64,000 nucleotides of DNA from Reichenbachiella faecimaris (GTDB lineage: Bacteria > Bacteroidota > Bacteroidia > Cytophagales > Cyclobacteriaceae). Position 1 is the first letter of the stretch, and each line of letters opens with the position of its first letter. Below the pieces are notes generated by a model. It was not told where the DNA came from. It saw only the letters and a list, made by a program, of their open reading frames with translations, and made no database searches. Shown here piece after piece: positions 8,541 to 18,508 of this stretch. Location: contig NZ_FWYF01000001.1 of assembly GCF_900176375.1 (NCBI RefSeq), forward strand, positions 1,560,449 through 1,624,448, written 5' to 3'. Both the position numbers and the translations under genes were made by a program.

Positions 8541-10430
8541 TTAATAGGCTCTTACAGTCACCCCTTTCATGAAGTTGACAAAGGACTTGTTCACCACTCT
8601 GTTGCCTCCTACAGTCGGGAAGTTGCCAGTGAAATACCAGTCTCCTCTGTGATCAGGGCAAGCCTTATGCAAGTTGTCCACGGATTGGAAAATAACCTCC
8701 AGCTCAGCTTTCATGCCTTTCGGCCGAACAATGTCAGTGATTTTTGCAGACACTTGATCGGCTGTAAATGGCTTATACAATTCCAACACATGATTAGGAG
8801 CCTCTGGATTACCATCAGACTCCTCGCACTTCGCCAATACTTCTTCCAGCAAGTACGACTTGTCGTTTTCTTCAAGCAATTCAAGCACAGCACGGAAGGC
8901 CACAAAGTCCTTCATTTTGCTCATATCAATACCGTAACAATCCGGGAATCGGATTTGTGGAGCGGAAGATACAATCACAATTTTCTTAGGATCCAATTTG
9001 TCGAGCAAGGTCAAAATACTCTTCTCTAACGTAGTCCCTCTAACAATCGAATCATCTATGATTACCAAATTGTCAACCCCTTTATTGACAACCTCATACG
9101 TGGTGTCGTACACATTAGCTACCAGCTCATCACGGGACGAATCATCCGCAATGAAGGTACGGAGTTTGGCGTCTTTGATCACCATTTTTTCCACTCTTGG
9201 GCGGAATGACAGAACCTCTTCTAAATCGCCATTATGCGGCTTGCCCTCTATGATGATCTCCTTACGTTTTGCAACTAAATATTCGTCCAATCCACTCATC
9301 AGGCCTAAAAAAGCTGTTTCTGCTGAGTTTGGAATAAAAGAAAATATAGTGTTTTTCAGATCAAAATTAACAGATTGAAGTACTTTGGGTACTAGCAACT
9401 CTCCCAGTTTTTTTCTTTCGCGATAGATATCTGGATCAGAACTTCTTGAGAAGTAAATTCTTTCGAAACTGCATGATTTCTTTGGCAGCATATCTATAAA
9501 CTGCTCCTCAGAAAACGAACCATCCTGATTAATGATCAAGGCGTGACCTGGCGTAATTTCCTTAATGTCTTCGTAGGCACAATTGGTAGCTGTCTTTATG
9601 GCCGGCTTTTCAGATGCTACAATCACCACCTCTTCATCTGCATAATAATAGGCTGGACGAATACCTGCAGGATCACGCGCTACAAATGATGCACCATGCC
9701 CTACCATGCCCGCCATCGTATATCCACCATCAAAATCTTTGCATGATTTTTTCAGGATATTGATCATAGAGAGCTCTTCTTCTATTTTCCTGGTAATGTC
9801 CTTGTTGGACAATTTGAATTTGTGCTTATCAAAAATTTCTTGATTTTCTTCATCCAAAAAGTGGCCGATTTTTTCCATGACAGTCACGGTATCAGTTTTT
9901 TCTTTTGGATTCTGACCTAAAGATATGAGGATGTCAAATAGCTCATCCACATTGGTCATATTAAAGTTGCCAGCGACCACAAGGTTTCTAGAACGCCAAT
10001 TGTTCTGTCGCAAGAAGGGGTGGCAGCTTTCTATACTATTTTTACCATGTGTACCATAGCGAAGGTGTCCTAACCATACTTCCCCAGTAAATCCGTAATT
10101 CTTTTTTAACCACTGTTCATCGTGGAAATTTTCTTTACCTCCTTCTTTTAGCGCTTTCCCGAATTTCTTACCGACCTTATCAAAAATCTTTTGTAGCGAA
10201 TTGGCATCTATAGATCGGTATCGACTGATGTACCTGTAGCCTGGCTCAAGCCCAAGTTTGATGTTGGCAATACCAGCTCCATCCTGACCTCTATTCTGCA
10301 TTTTCTTCATCAGAAGAAGCAGTTTATTGGCGCCATATAGGGGCGTGTTGTACTTGTCAATGTAGTATTGAAGGGGTTTTCTCAAACGGAGGTGCGCTAT
10401 CCCGCACTCGTGTTTAATAGGGTCGCTCAT
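8541..10430 (-). CDS. PurF-like class II glutamine amidotransferase/phosphoribosyltransferase
   Basis: A 629-residue protein with the two-domain layout of amidophosphoribosyltransferase, the first committed enzyme of purine synthesis. Cys9 in MSDPIKHECGIAHL is the expected N-terminal nucleophile after removal of a short propeptide. Other glutaminase motifs are RGQDGAGIA, GHLRYGTHG, GNFNM and DPAGIRPAYY. The phosphoribosyltransferase part contains the PRPP loop VIIDDSIVRGTT. At 629 residues it is much longer than ordinary PurF (about 470-510). I recognise it as the long PurF paralogue found in many Bacteroidota beside a standard purF, so its real substrate is uncertain. Its start lies only 8 bases after the nuoN stop, so it is probably co-transcribed with the complex I genes. 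Confidence 0.82.
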   Translation of the reverse strand: MSDPIKHECGIAHLRLRKPLQYYIDKYNTPLYGANKLLLLMKKMQNRGQDGAGIANIKLGLEPGYRYISRYRSIDANSLQKIFDKVGKKFGKALKEGGKENFHDEQWLKKNYGFTGEVWLGHLRYGTHGKNSIESCHPFLRQNNWRSRNLVVAGNFNMTNVDELFDILISLGQNPKEKTDTVTVMEKIGHFLDEENQEIFDKHKFKLSNKDITRKIEEELSMINILKKSCKDFDGGYTMAGMVGHGASFVARDPAGIRPAYYYADEEVVIVASEKPAIKTATNCAYEDIKEITPGHALIINQDGSFSEEQFIDMLPKKSCSFERIYFSRSSDPDIYRERKKLGELLVPKVLQSVNFDLKNTIFSFIPNSAETAFLGLMSGLDEYLVAKRKEIIIEGKPHNGDLEEVLSFRPRVEKMVIKDAKLRTFIADDSSRDELVANVYDTTYEVVNKGVDNLVIIDDSIVRGTTLEKSILTLLDKLDPKKIVIVSSAPQIRFPDCYGIDMSKMKDFVAFRAVLELLEENDKSYLLEEVLAKCEESDGNPEAPNHVLELYKPFTADQVSAKITDIVRPKGMKAELEVIFQSVDNLHKACPDHRGDWYFTGNFPTVGGNRVVNKSFVNFMKGVTVRAY

Positions 10431-10438
10431 ATCACTTC

Positions 10439-11908
10439 TTAAAGGGCAAAGTTAAACTGATTAATTACGTTCAGCAATAGGTCGGCTTTAAAGAATAATA
10501 ATAAAACTAGGAACACGATGATAAACACAATAGTGCCATCTTTTAGAGAAAAAATTATTTCTTGTTTAGTATCGCCAGAATGAACCAGCAAATAGTATGG
10601 TATTTTCAGATAATAAAATAGTGATATAGCAGTATTCAAAAGCCCCAATCCAAATAGCCAAAGCAAATATTGATGTCCTTCTGTTTGATAATATTCCCAT
10701 AGGGCGGTAAACATCAAGAGCTTTGAAGTGAAACCTCCAGTTGGCGGAAGCCCAGCCAGTGCAATCATAATAATGACAGCAAATACTCCCAACCAAGGCG
10801 ATGTCCTTCCCAATCCACTCAAGTCTTTAATTTTTTCAAAACCTTGTTTTTGAAATAAGTCTATCAAATAGAATGCACCCAGATTCATAAAGGCATAAAC
10901 AATGGCATAAAACAGCATGGATTGGATGCCAAAGGCAGTTCCTATAACAACTCCAATGATCAGCATACCCGAGTGGGCAATTGAAGAGTATGCCATCATA
11001 CGTTTGGCATTGGTCTGATTGAGTGCGGAGAGATTGCCAATAAACATACTCAATATGGCCAAGCCTGAAAATATCATTTTCCAGTCAAAATCAATTTGAC
11101 TCAAATGTGTGTGAAGCACAAATTGCCCAAAGAAAATAAGCACGGCTACTTTTGGCAAAATGGAGATATAAGCCACCACAGGTGTTGGGCCAGCCTCATA
11201 CACGTCTGGTGACCATATATGCATGGGTGCCAATGACAGCTTGAACCAAATACCTACAAAAAAAAGCACCAAGGCTAGTGGCAACCACAGCCCTAGTTCA
11301 GGTTGCTGGCCTATAAAAACACCTATTTGATCAATTTGTAAACTACCTGTTAATCCATAGATGAGCGAAAGTCCATAGAGCATTAAGCCACTCGACATGG
11401 CGCCAAAAAGGAGATATTTTATGCTCGCTTCAAATCCCTTTCTATCAAAATTGAAATTGATCAATATATAAGAAGTGATAGAAATTAACTCAAGAGAAAG
11501 GTAAAACAACAACAGATGATTGACTTCGATCAGCAACATAGACCCTAGCAGAATCATCAGAAGCAAGAAATGATATTCTCCCTTTTTTAGTAGGCTCTCC
11601 CCATTCGGGAAAAGCAAAATAAAGCCGGTCACTACAATGAAAAATGGCTTGGCCAACCCTGAGATTTGAGACAAAGACAATAGGCCGTTAAAATAAGTCC
11701 CGTAACTGGGCGAGACGGAAACTGACAATGAAATCATGCCCAATAGAAAAAGGCTAAAGACGGTTTTAGTAGATGCTTCTTTGTCTTTTACTATCAACTG
11801 CAGGATGATCAAAATAAAACTACCCACTATCAAAGTGACCTCTGGGAGTAAAACTCCAAAGTCACCCAAAATGGTTTCTATCTGATTGTTCAATGAACCT
11901 AAACTCAT
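10439..11908 (-). CDS. nuoN: NADH-quinone oxidoreductase subunit N
   Basis: A 489-residue proton-pumping antiporter-like subunit of respiratory complex I with about 14 hydrophobic segments. The diagnostic stretch PMHIWSPDVYEAGPTPVVAY, followed by ISILPKVAVLIFF, is the NuoN version of the antiporter signature. Its start overlaps the nuoM stop by 4 bases (ATGA-type coupling). It is the last nuo gene of the operon, in the usual L-M-N order. Confidence 0.96.
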   Translation of the reverse strand: MSLGSLNNQIETILGDFGVLLPEVTLIVGSFILIILQLIVKDKEASTKTVFSLFLLGMISLSVSVSPSYGTYFNGLLSLSQISGLAKPFFIVVTGFILLFPNGESLLKKGEYHFLLLMILLGSMLLIEVNHLLLFYLSLELISITSYILINFNFDRKGFEASIKYLLFGAMSSGLMLYGLSLIYGLTGSLQIDQIGVFIGQQPELGLWLPLALVLFFVGIWFKLSLAPMHIWSPDVYEAGPTPVVAYISILPKVAVLIFFGQFVLHTHLSQIDFDWKMIFSGLAILSMFIGNLSALNQTNAKRMMAYSSIAHSGMLIIGVVIGTAFGIQSMLFYAIVYAFMNLGAFYLIDLFQKQGFEKIKDLSGLGRTSPWLGVFAVIIMIALAGLPPTGGFTSKLLMFTALWEYYQTEGHQYLLWLFGLGLLNTAISLFYYLKIPYYLLVHSGDTKQEIIFSLKDGTIVFIIVFLVLLLFFKADLLLNVINQFNFAL

Positions 11909-13542
11909 CGCACAACTGCTTTAATAACTTCTAGATTTAATTCGCCCTGTGTGTGCACATACTCTACAAACCCCATGATGGTCTCATTGGCCAAGTCGAG
12001 CAATAGATTTGGAAATATTCCAAACAAAAGGGCCAATATCACCAATGGAATAATCATGATCAGTTCACGAGCATTCAGGTCTGGCAATGACCAGCTTTCT
12101 TGTCTCACCCAATATTTTCCAAAAAACATGCGTTGGATTGTCCAGAGGAAATAAGCCGCACCCAATACCAGCCCTAACAATCCTAGTATTGGCATGAATG
12201 TGTCTATTATCGTTCCGTTGATGGCTCCATCAAAAGCCCCTACAAGTACTAGAAATTCTGCAATAAACCCTGAGAAACCAGGCAGGCCCAGTGCTGCAAA
12301 GAAGGAAATAATCACAGCTACACTGTACCAAGGCATTTTGCCAGCCAATCCACTATAATTGGCAATCATACGATCCCCTGTTCTATCATAAAGCACACCC
12401 GCCATCAAGAAGAGCAAAGCGGAAATGATGCCATGACTGAACATTTGAAACAATGCGCCTGCACTTCCTTCCACTGTTAGCGCTGCCATACCTAGCATCA
12501 CAAATCCCATGTGAGAGACTGATGAGTAGGCAATTAGTCTTTTAAGGTCAGTTTGAGCCATTGCAACTAAAGCTGCATATACAATGGCGATTACTCCAAT
12601 CAGAGCAATCCACCAACCATATTCGATCGCTCCATCTGGGAAGATGGTGTAGCCAATTCGATAAAACCCATAACCTCCTATTTTCAAAAGTATGCCAGCC
12701 AGCACCACAGAAATAGGCGTAGGTGCCTCTACGTGTGCGTCTGGCAACCAAGTGTGCACAGGCACTGCTGGTAGTTTGATAGCAAAGCCAATAATTAATA
12801 ATATAAATGCCCAGGCTCTGTAAGTCAATCCAAGCAGTAAACCATCAAAATCCAATGCTAACAAAGAACCAGGAATGAAATTTTCAGGATTCATCATTTT
12901 CATGATATCAAAAGTGTGAACCGTGGAGTCTGGGTTTTGCACAACAGAAAGACTGAGGCCAATCATCACCATCAATATTAGCAGTGATCCCACAAGGGTA
13001 TAAATGAAAAACTTGATAGATGCGTACGCCCTTCTTTTTCCTCCCCATATACCAATCAAGAAATACATTGGCAAGAGCATAAACTCAAAGAACAGGTAAA
13101 AAAGAAAGAAATCCAGAGCTACAAAACACCCAATCACACTGGAACTGAGCACCATGTAGAGTAGATAATACCCTTTAATGTTTTGCTTGATGCTCCAAGA
13201 AGAAATGACGCCAATAAATAAAACAATGGCCGACAAGAGCACCAAAGCTAAACTCAATCCATCCACACCTACATAGTACTGAATCAGTAAGCTCCCAAAA
13301 GAACCCACGTTCAATTGTATCCAATCCAATTGCTGAGTGAACTGCAAACTATTTACTCCATAGCCCGTCACACTTTTATCAAAAGAACAAACCAATACAA
13401 CTGAAAGGACGGTCACCACAGCAAGAGCACCAAGGGCTACCCATTTGTATAAATGGCCTTGTGATTTGGGTACGATCAGCATCACTGCAGCTGCAATGAG
13501 CGGAATAAAGACCAACCAGGAAAGTAAATGATCCATTACCAT
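11905..13542 (-). CDS. nuoM: NADH-quinone oxidoreductase subunit M
   Basis: A 545-residue antiporter-like membrane subunit of complex I that forms one of the proton channels. PVHTWLPDAHVEAPTPISVV followed by LAGILLKIGGYGFYR is the NuoM signature and contains the conserved lysine on the broken helix. It also has MAQTDLKRLIAYSSVSHMGF. The start is 2 bases after nuoL ends; a second ATG at 13536 is an equally good start. Confidence 0.96.
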   Translation of the reverse strand: MVMDHLLSWLVFIPLIAAAVMLIVPKSQGHLYKWVALGALAVVTVLSVVLVCSFDKSVTGYGVNSLQFTQQLDWIQLNVGSFGSLLIQYYVGVDGLSLALVLLSAIVLFIGVISSWSIKQNIKGYYLLYMVLSSSVIGCFVALDFFLFYLFFEFMLLPMYFLIGIWGGKRRAYASIKFFIYTLVGSLLILMVMIGLSLSVVQNPDSTVHTFDIMKMMNPENFIPGSLLALDFDGLLLGLTYRAWAFILLIIGFAIKLPAVPVHTWLPDAHVEAPTPISVVLAGILLKIGGYGFYRIGYTIFPDGAIEYGWWIALIGVIAIVYAALVAMAQTDLKRLIAYSSVSHMGFVMLGMAALTVEGSAGALFQMFSHGIISALLFLMAGVLYDRTGDRMIANYSGLAGKMPWYSVAVIISFFAALGLPGFSGFIAEFLVLVGAFDGAINGTIIDTFMPILGLLGLVLGAAYFLWTIQRMFFGKYWVRQESWSLPDLNARELIMIIPLVILALLFGIFPNLLLDLANETIMGFVEYVHTQGELNLEVIKAVVR

Positions 13543-13544
13543 AT

Positions 13545-15488
13545 TTATCCAATCAATAATTCAAAAAAGTAAAAAATCAACAACACACCAAAAACAGCCC
13601 AAGCCAGATAAGCCTGCAAGTTTCCGCCTTGTATTTGTCGGGTTCTATTGCCACTAAACGTTGCAAACCAAGTGACCAACTTCACAAAACCATCCACAAT
13701 ATTGCTATCAAACCAGCCAATCAAATAAGCCACTACGACTTGAGTTTTTCCAACCAAATTCACCATGCGATCCACAACTTTCTGATCCCACCAATAGGAA
13801 GCTTTCGCCAAAAGTAACGAACCGCTCACCACTGCATGCTGATAAAATTCATCCAAGTAGAAATTCTTATGGGATAATTGATAGGTCAGAGATTTCACCA
13901 CTGATATCAGATTGCCAAACATTTTCTTTTCGACATATAAATAAGAAAATAGCAAGCCTGATAGAGCCAAACCAATAGATATAATAGGAACTAAAGTATA
14001 ATGCACGGCAGCTGAACTTCCGTTAGCATTCGCAAGTATTGGCAAAAGCCAACTACTATCAGGATTGAAAGGATTAACTGAAAATACAAATCCAATTGAC
14101 AAAAGTGAAAGCACAAGCAAAGGGACTTTCACTGAAAATACCTCTGTGTACTTCTCTGCCTTTGACTCACTATTAAAGAATACTTTGAAATATAATCGAG
14201 CCATATAGGCTGCTGTCATAAAAACAGAGGCGAAACCGAAAACAATAACAAAGGTGGGTAAGTGATCAGCTGAAGCCAATCCATTCAAAATCATTTCTTT
14301 GGATAAAAATCCTGAAAACAAAGGCAGTCCAGCCAATGAAAGCATACAGAGTGTAAAGGCTACGAAGGTTACTGGGAGTACCATTTTCAATCCACCCATA
14401 TTACGAATGTCTTGAGCATCAAAGCCTTCTTCATGAGTGGTCTCATGGTAGTAGTGAATGATACTGCCAGAGCAAAGAAATAATCCTGCCTTGAAAAAAG
14501 CATGGGTAGTTAAATGAATGAAAGCTGCTACTGGAAATCCGGCACCCACTGCCATAATCATATACCCTAATTGGGACACTGTAGAATAAGCCAAAATCTT
14601 CTTAATGTCATTTTGAGCGAAAGCAGCAAATGCACCCATAAAAGCCGTGATACCACCTATTATCCCAATAATAGTCAACACCTCTTGTGCCAACAAAGGA
14701 AATACCCTCACCATCAAATACACACCTGCAGCTACCATAGTTGCTGCATGAATCAAAGCCGAAACAGGCGTAGGACCCGTCATGGCATCTGGCAGCCAGG
14801 TTTGCAATGGAAATTGAGCGGATTTGCCAACTGCCGCCAAGAAAAGGCCAATTCCCAAGGTAATCAGCATAGCATTAGGAATGCCAGTTGTCAATGGATC
14901 AAGCCCAATCAGTGATTGAATATTTAACGTTTTGAAATAGGCAAAAAGAACGAAAATTCCCAGAAGGAAACCAACATCCCCTACTTTGTTCATCAAGAAT
15001 GCTTTGAAAGACGATATGGGTGGTGCTTCCCTTTCAAACCAAAAACCTATAAGTAGATAGGAACTGAAGCCTACCAATTCCCAAAAAACAAAAGTCAGTA
15101 GCAGATTAGAAGAAAGCACAATGCCATACATGGAGAAAGCAAACAAGCCTAGTAAAGCAAAATACCTGGGTTGAGCCTCGTCGTGTTTCATATACTCCAA
15201 CGAGAAAACAGTAACCAGTAGAGCCACAATGGCCACCACAATACACATAATCCCAGCCAACTGATCGTAGTAAAGCCCAGCTTGCAAGGCTTGATTACCA
15301 GCCATGATCCAATCGACATCTACTCCAGTTCCAAATGGTAATTGTATCCATGCCATCACTGAAGCTATCAATGCCATAGTTGAAAAAGCCATGAGCACGC
15401 GACCAGCCCATTTTTTCATTGCGAAGAATGAAAGACCTGCGCTAACCAGTGGAGCCAAAAGGATGATATAGAGCCAACTATTTTCCAT
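13545..15488 (-). CDS. nuoL: NADH-quinone oxidoreductase subunit L
   Basis: A 647-residue distal antiporter-like subunit of complex I with about 16 membrane helices, including the long lateral helix near the C-terminus. The signature PLQTWLPDAMTGPTPVSALI followed by HAATMVAAGVYL is intact, as is AQNDIKKILAYSTVSQLGYM. The length is normal for the family. It overlaps the nuoK stop by one base, so translation is coupled. Confidence 0.96.
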   Translation of the reverse strand: MENSWLYIILLAPLVSAGLSFFAMKKWAGRVLMAFSTMALIASVMAWIQLPFGTGVDVDWIMAGNQALQAGLYYDQLAGIMCIVVAIVALLVTVFSLEYMKHDEAQPRYFALLGLFAFSMYGIVLSSNLLLTFVFWELVGFSSYLLIGFWFEREAPPISSFKAFLMNKVGDVGFLLGIFVLFAYFKTLNIQSLIGLDPLTTGIPNAMLITLGIGLFLAAVGKSAQFPLQTWLPDAMTGPTPVSALIHAATMVAAGVYLMVRVFPLLAQEVLTIIGIIGGITAFMGAFAAFAQNDIKKILAYSTVSQLGYMIMAVGAGFPVAAFIHLTTHAFFKAGLFLCSGSIIHYYHETTHEEGFDAQDIRNMGGLKMVLPVTFVAFTLCMLSLAGLPLFSGFLSKEMILNGLASADHLPTFVIVFGFASVFMTAAYMARLYFKVFFNSESKAEKYTEVFSVKVPLLVLSLLSIGFVFSVNPFNPDSSWLLPILANANGSSAAVHYTLVPIISIGLALSGLLFSYLYVEKKMFGNLISVVKSLTYQLSHKNFYLDEFYQHAVVSGSLLLAKASYWWDQKVVDRMVNLVGKTQVVVAYLIGWFDSNIVDGFVKLVTWFATFSGNRTRQIQGGNLQAYLAWAVFGVLLIFYFFELLIG

Positions 15489-15790
15489 CAGCCTTTGAGT
15501 TCGTTGAGTTGATCCATGTCAGACACGCCTTGATGTCTGAATATTTGATAGACAATAGCAAGGGCTACTGCCGACTCAGCTACCGCCACTACGATCACAA
15601 AAAGCGTCATCATCTGACCAGAAAGGTTGGGGTCATTTTGTGAAAATGCAATCAAATTGATATTAGCTGCATTGAGGATAAGTTCCACACCAGCTAAAAT
15701 CATGATCACACTACGTTTGATAAGAACAATCACCAGTCCGATGACTAGCAGCAAGGAACTAAATATGATATAATGCTCAATCGGTACCAT
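15488..15790 (-). CDS. nuoK: NADH-quinone oxidoreductase subunit K
   Basis: A 100-residue subunit with three transmembrane helices. The conserved glutamates of the E-channel are visible in MILAGVELILNAANINLIAF and VAVAESAVALAIVYQ. Its start overlaps the nuoJ end by 14 bases. It forms part of the proton pathway next to NuoJ and NuoH. Confidence 0.96.
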   Translation of the reverse strand: MVPIEHYIIFSSLLLVIGLVIVLIKRSVIMILAGVELILNAANINLIAFSQNDPNLSGQMMTLFVIVVAVAESAVALAIVYQIFRHQGVSDMDQLNELKG

Positions 15791-16304
15791 GCTTCTTTTT
15801 TAAGTTGTATCCAGCGATATAAGCTGCCCCTATCAAAGCCATCAGTAATAAAACTGCAGTCACTTCCAGTGCGATTAGTTCAGTGGTCATCAGATGAACT
15901 CCGATTTGTTCGGTAACTGTCAATTCATTTGCTGGCTCTTTCGCAAAATCAAATAATGGAAAACCATCTTTCAACGGGTAGAGCAAAATGCCTAAGAGAC
16001 CAAATCCCAATAAGCTAGCTATCAGCACCCTTCTGTTCTGTGTTTCTAATCTATGGCCATCTATTCTATGGGTCAGCATGATACCAAACATCATTAATAT
16101 CAATATGCCACCAATATAGATCATGATTTGGGCGACACCTACAAATTCAGCATTGGAAATAATAAACACACCAGCAATACCCAAAAACACCAACACCAGC
16201 ATGAATACGGCATGCACCACATTTCGAGCAAAAAGAATCCCAAGTGCAGAAAATACGGAAAATCCAGCTAAGATATAAAATGCTATAATGTTCAATCCCT
16301 CCAT
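15777..16304 (-). CDS. nuoJ: NADH-quinone oxidoreductase subunit J
   Basis: A 175-residue membrane subunit of complex I with five predicted helices. Typical family features are FLGIAGVFIISNAEFVGVAQ and IMIYIGGILILMMFGIML, the region of the pi-bulge helix. It starts directly after the nuoI stop and overlaps nuoK by 14 bases. Confidence 0.95.
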   Translation of the reverse strand: MEGLNIIAFYILAGFSVFSALGILFARNVVHAVFMLVLVFLGIAGVFIISNAEFVGVAQIMIYIGGILILMMFGIMLTHRIDGHRLETQNRRVLIASLLGFGLLGILLYPLKDGFPLFDFAKEPANELTVTEQIGVHLMTTELIALEVTAVLLLMALIGAAYIAGYNLKKKHGTD

Positions 16305-17330
16305 TTAATCTTTCTTCTTGGGTTTGATCTTAGGTCGAAAAACTGGCTTTTTAGCCTTTGGGCTTTCGACCTTAGGCTCTTGGCTTTCTTCCGACTTTGC
16401 TTCTTCCGACTTCGGGCTTTCATCTTCCGTCTTTTTAACTACCGACTTTACCTTAGGTTTGAAAACAGGTTTTGAGCCTTGGGCTTTTGGCTTTGAATCC
16501 TCACCTTCTGACTTCTGACTTCCGTCTTCTGCCCTTTTCACTACTGGCTTTACCTTGGGTTTAAAAACAGGCTTGGCAGCTTTTGTTTCTTGTTTTTTAT
16601 CACCTGAATCTTGGCTCTGCTTTTCTGCTTCCTCTTTTTTGTTTTTTGGAATTTGAAGTTTGGCGCTTGTGGCTTTCACCTTAGGTTTAAACCCTCCAGT
16701 TTTAGGCTTGGCCATAGTCTCTATTGATCCTTCAGCTTCAGGTGCCGCTTTAGCAGCTACCACTGCTGCCTTAGCTTTTTCTTTTTCTGCAGCATGCACT
16801 TCAAATTCAGTCTTCTTTTCTGCAACCATCTCTGGGCTCATATCACCAAATTCAAAATTGTGTTCTTTCAAGTCGAAGACACTGAAATCATAATCTTTGG
16901 TCATGGTCAGACACTCTGTAGGGCAAACCACTGTGCAGAGACCACAAAAACAACACTTCGACATATCAATATCGAATTTGGCCGCATATATTCTTTTTGA
17001 AGTACCATCAGAGGTCTTACCTATTTCCTCCACAGCCCTTACAGGCTCAATATCTATACAATTGACTGGGCAAATTTTGGCACACTTGTCACAGACGATA
17101 CAATCATCAATTTCATTGTGCAGTTGATAACGACCTGTATCTGGCACAGGCAATTGCTCGAAAGGATATTGGAGTGTTACAATGCCCTCCTTTTGTTCGA
17201 AATAGGTCTTGTCCTCCACACCCACAGGTGTACGTGAAGTCCGTGCTTGCCAGAAATGACGCATGGTAATCTTCAACCCATAAAGGAGCGAAGAAGACGT
17301 CTGGATAATATTTTTAAAATATTGTTTCAA
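16305..17330 (-). CDS. nuoI: NADH-quinone oxidoreductase subunit I with long repetitive Lys/Pro-rich C-terminal tail
   Basis: The ferredoxin-like subunit that carries two [4Fe-4S] clusters (N6a, N6b) towards quinone. The first cluster motif is C77, C80, C83 and C87-Pro. The second is C126, C129, C132 and C136-Pro, in KCCFCGLCTVVCP. The core ends near residue 170, which is normal for NuoI. It continues for about 170 more residues in a charged, low-complexity tail with four related units: FKPKVKAT (214), KPVFKPKVKPVVKR (253), KPVFKPKVKSVVKK (287) and KPVFRPKIKPKKKD (328), separated by Ser/Glu/Lys-rich linkers. The frame is continuous and the next gene follows immediately, so this is not an assembly fusion. 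The tail's role is unknown. Confidence 0.93.
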   Translation of the reverse strand: MKQYFKNIIQTSSSLLYGLKITMRHFWQARTSRTPVGVEDKTYFEQKEGIVTLQYPFEQLPVPDTGRYQLHNEIDDCIVCDKCAKICPVNCIDIEPVRAVEEIGKTSDGTSKRIYAAKFDIDMSKCCFCGLCTVVCPTECLTMTKDYDFSVFDLKEHNFEFGDMSPEMVAEKKTEFEVHAAEKEKAKAAVVAAKAAPEAEGSIETMAKPKTGGFKPKVKATSAKLQIPKNKKEEAEKQSQDSGDKKQETKAAKPVFKPKVKPVVKRAEDGSQKSEGEDSKPKAQGSKPVFKPKVKSVVKKTEDESPKSEEAKSEESQEPKVESPKAKKPVFRPKIKPKKKD

Positions 17331-17343
17331 ATTTCTTAATCAG

Positions 17344-18384
17344 TTAGCCTACCCACAATTTCCAAATACCACATACAAATACCATGAATAGCCCAATTGG
17401 CGTGAGATATTTCCAGCTCAAGGACATCATCTGATCCACTCTGACGCGAGGATAAGTCCATCGCACCCACATTTGCACAAATACTAGCATCATGGCTTTG
17501 CCAAGCAACCAGAAGATACCTAGAGCATCACCTAACAAAGTCCCGTGAGTACCAGATGTCCAATCAGCCAGTTTCACTACCCCAATATTTGGCAATGGTG
17601 TATTCCAGCTCCCAAAAAACAGGATGGATGCCACTAGCGAAACCAAAAGCATCATACCATATTCGCCAAGCATAATAATAGCCCAGCGAAATCCTGAATA
17701 TTCTGTATGAAAACCTCCAATTAATTCTGATTCTGATTCGGGCAAATCGAAAGGCGTACGATTCGATTCTGCCAAGGAGGCAATAAAATAGATCACAAAT
17801 ACGACCCACAACATGGGGTATCTCATAACATTCCATGCAAGGAAACCTCCGTAAGTATTTTCTGGATTGAGCAGTCCTTGTTGGATTGACATCTCTTGTA
17901 GGTTCAAGGTTTGTGTGAGCATAACCACACAAAGAATGGATAGACCCAGGGGAATTTCATAGGACACGATTTGAGCGACCGCTCTCAAAGACCCAAAAAG
18001 TGAAAACTTACTATTCGATCCCCAGCCAGCCATCAGGATACCAATGACATCTAGGGAAATCACGGCCATCAGGAAAAACACACCTGTTTCGACTTGAGAA
18101 CCTGTGATATCAGAAGTAAGTGGCAACACAGCAAATCCTGAAAAAATGGCCGTAAACATAACCAAAGGTGCTAAAACGAACAATACTCGGTCGGCAGATT
18201 TGGTGATGATGTCTTCTTTTTGAAGCATCTTTAGTGCATCTGCGAAAGTTTGAAGAATGCCATACTTACCCACCACCATAGGCCCCAACCTGTCTTGCAT
18301 AAAAGCAGAGACCTTCCGCTCGGCGTAGACGGCCAACAGCGCAAATACTAACATGAAAGGGAGATAGAATAAAAATGCTATCAT
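17344..18384 (-). CDS. nuoH: NADH-quinone oxidoreductase subunit H
   Basis: A 346-residue membrane subunit that forms the quinone chamber and joins the peripheral and membrane arms. Signatures are VYAERKVSAFMQDRLGPMVV, ADALKMLQKEDI, AQIVSYEIPLGLSI, and SLAESNRTPFDLPESESELI followed by GGFHTEYSG. The frame is open upstream to a TAA near 18474 but contains no other ATG, GTG or TTG, so the ATG at 18384 is chosen even though the N-terminus is rather short. It is the first gene of the nuo cluster here; nuoA-G do not precede it, and murI lies upstream instead. Confidence 0.95.
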   Translation of the reverse strand: MIAFLFYLPFMLVFALLAVYAERKVSAFMQDRLGPMVVGKYGILQTFADALKMLQKEDIITKSADRVLFVLAPLVMFTAIFSGFAVLPLTSDITGSQVETGVFFLMAVISLDVIGILMAGWGSNSKFSLFGSLRAVAQIVSYEIPLGLSILCVVMLTQTLNLQEMSIQQGLLNPENTYGGFLAWNVMRYPMLWVVFVIYFIASLAESNRTPFDLPESESELIGGFHTEYSGFRWAIIMLGEYGMMLLVSLVASILFFGSWNTPLPNIGVVKLADWTSGTHGTLLGDALGIFWLLGKAMMLVFVQMWVRWTYPRVRVDQMMSLSWKYLTPIGLFMVFVCGIWKLWVG

Positions 18385-18508
18385 CAGTGATTGAATAAAA
18401 GAGTAAGTTAAGAATTCTCTTAGGAAATTCCAGATGATTGACCCATCTGGTAGGCAGAAAAGAATGATCTTATGTTAAAGATCAAATTAGCAACAACAAC
18501 AGCAACAA

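Noticed and set aside
18385-18474. N-terminal extension of nuoH upstream of 18384.
   Set aside because: The frame is open back to a TAA near 18474 but has no ATG, GTG or TTG codon, so the ATG at 18384 stands.
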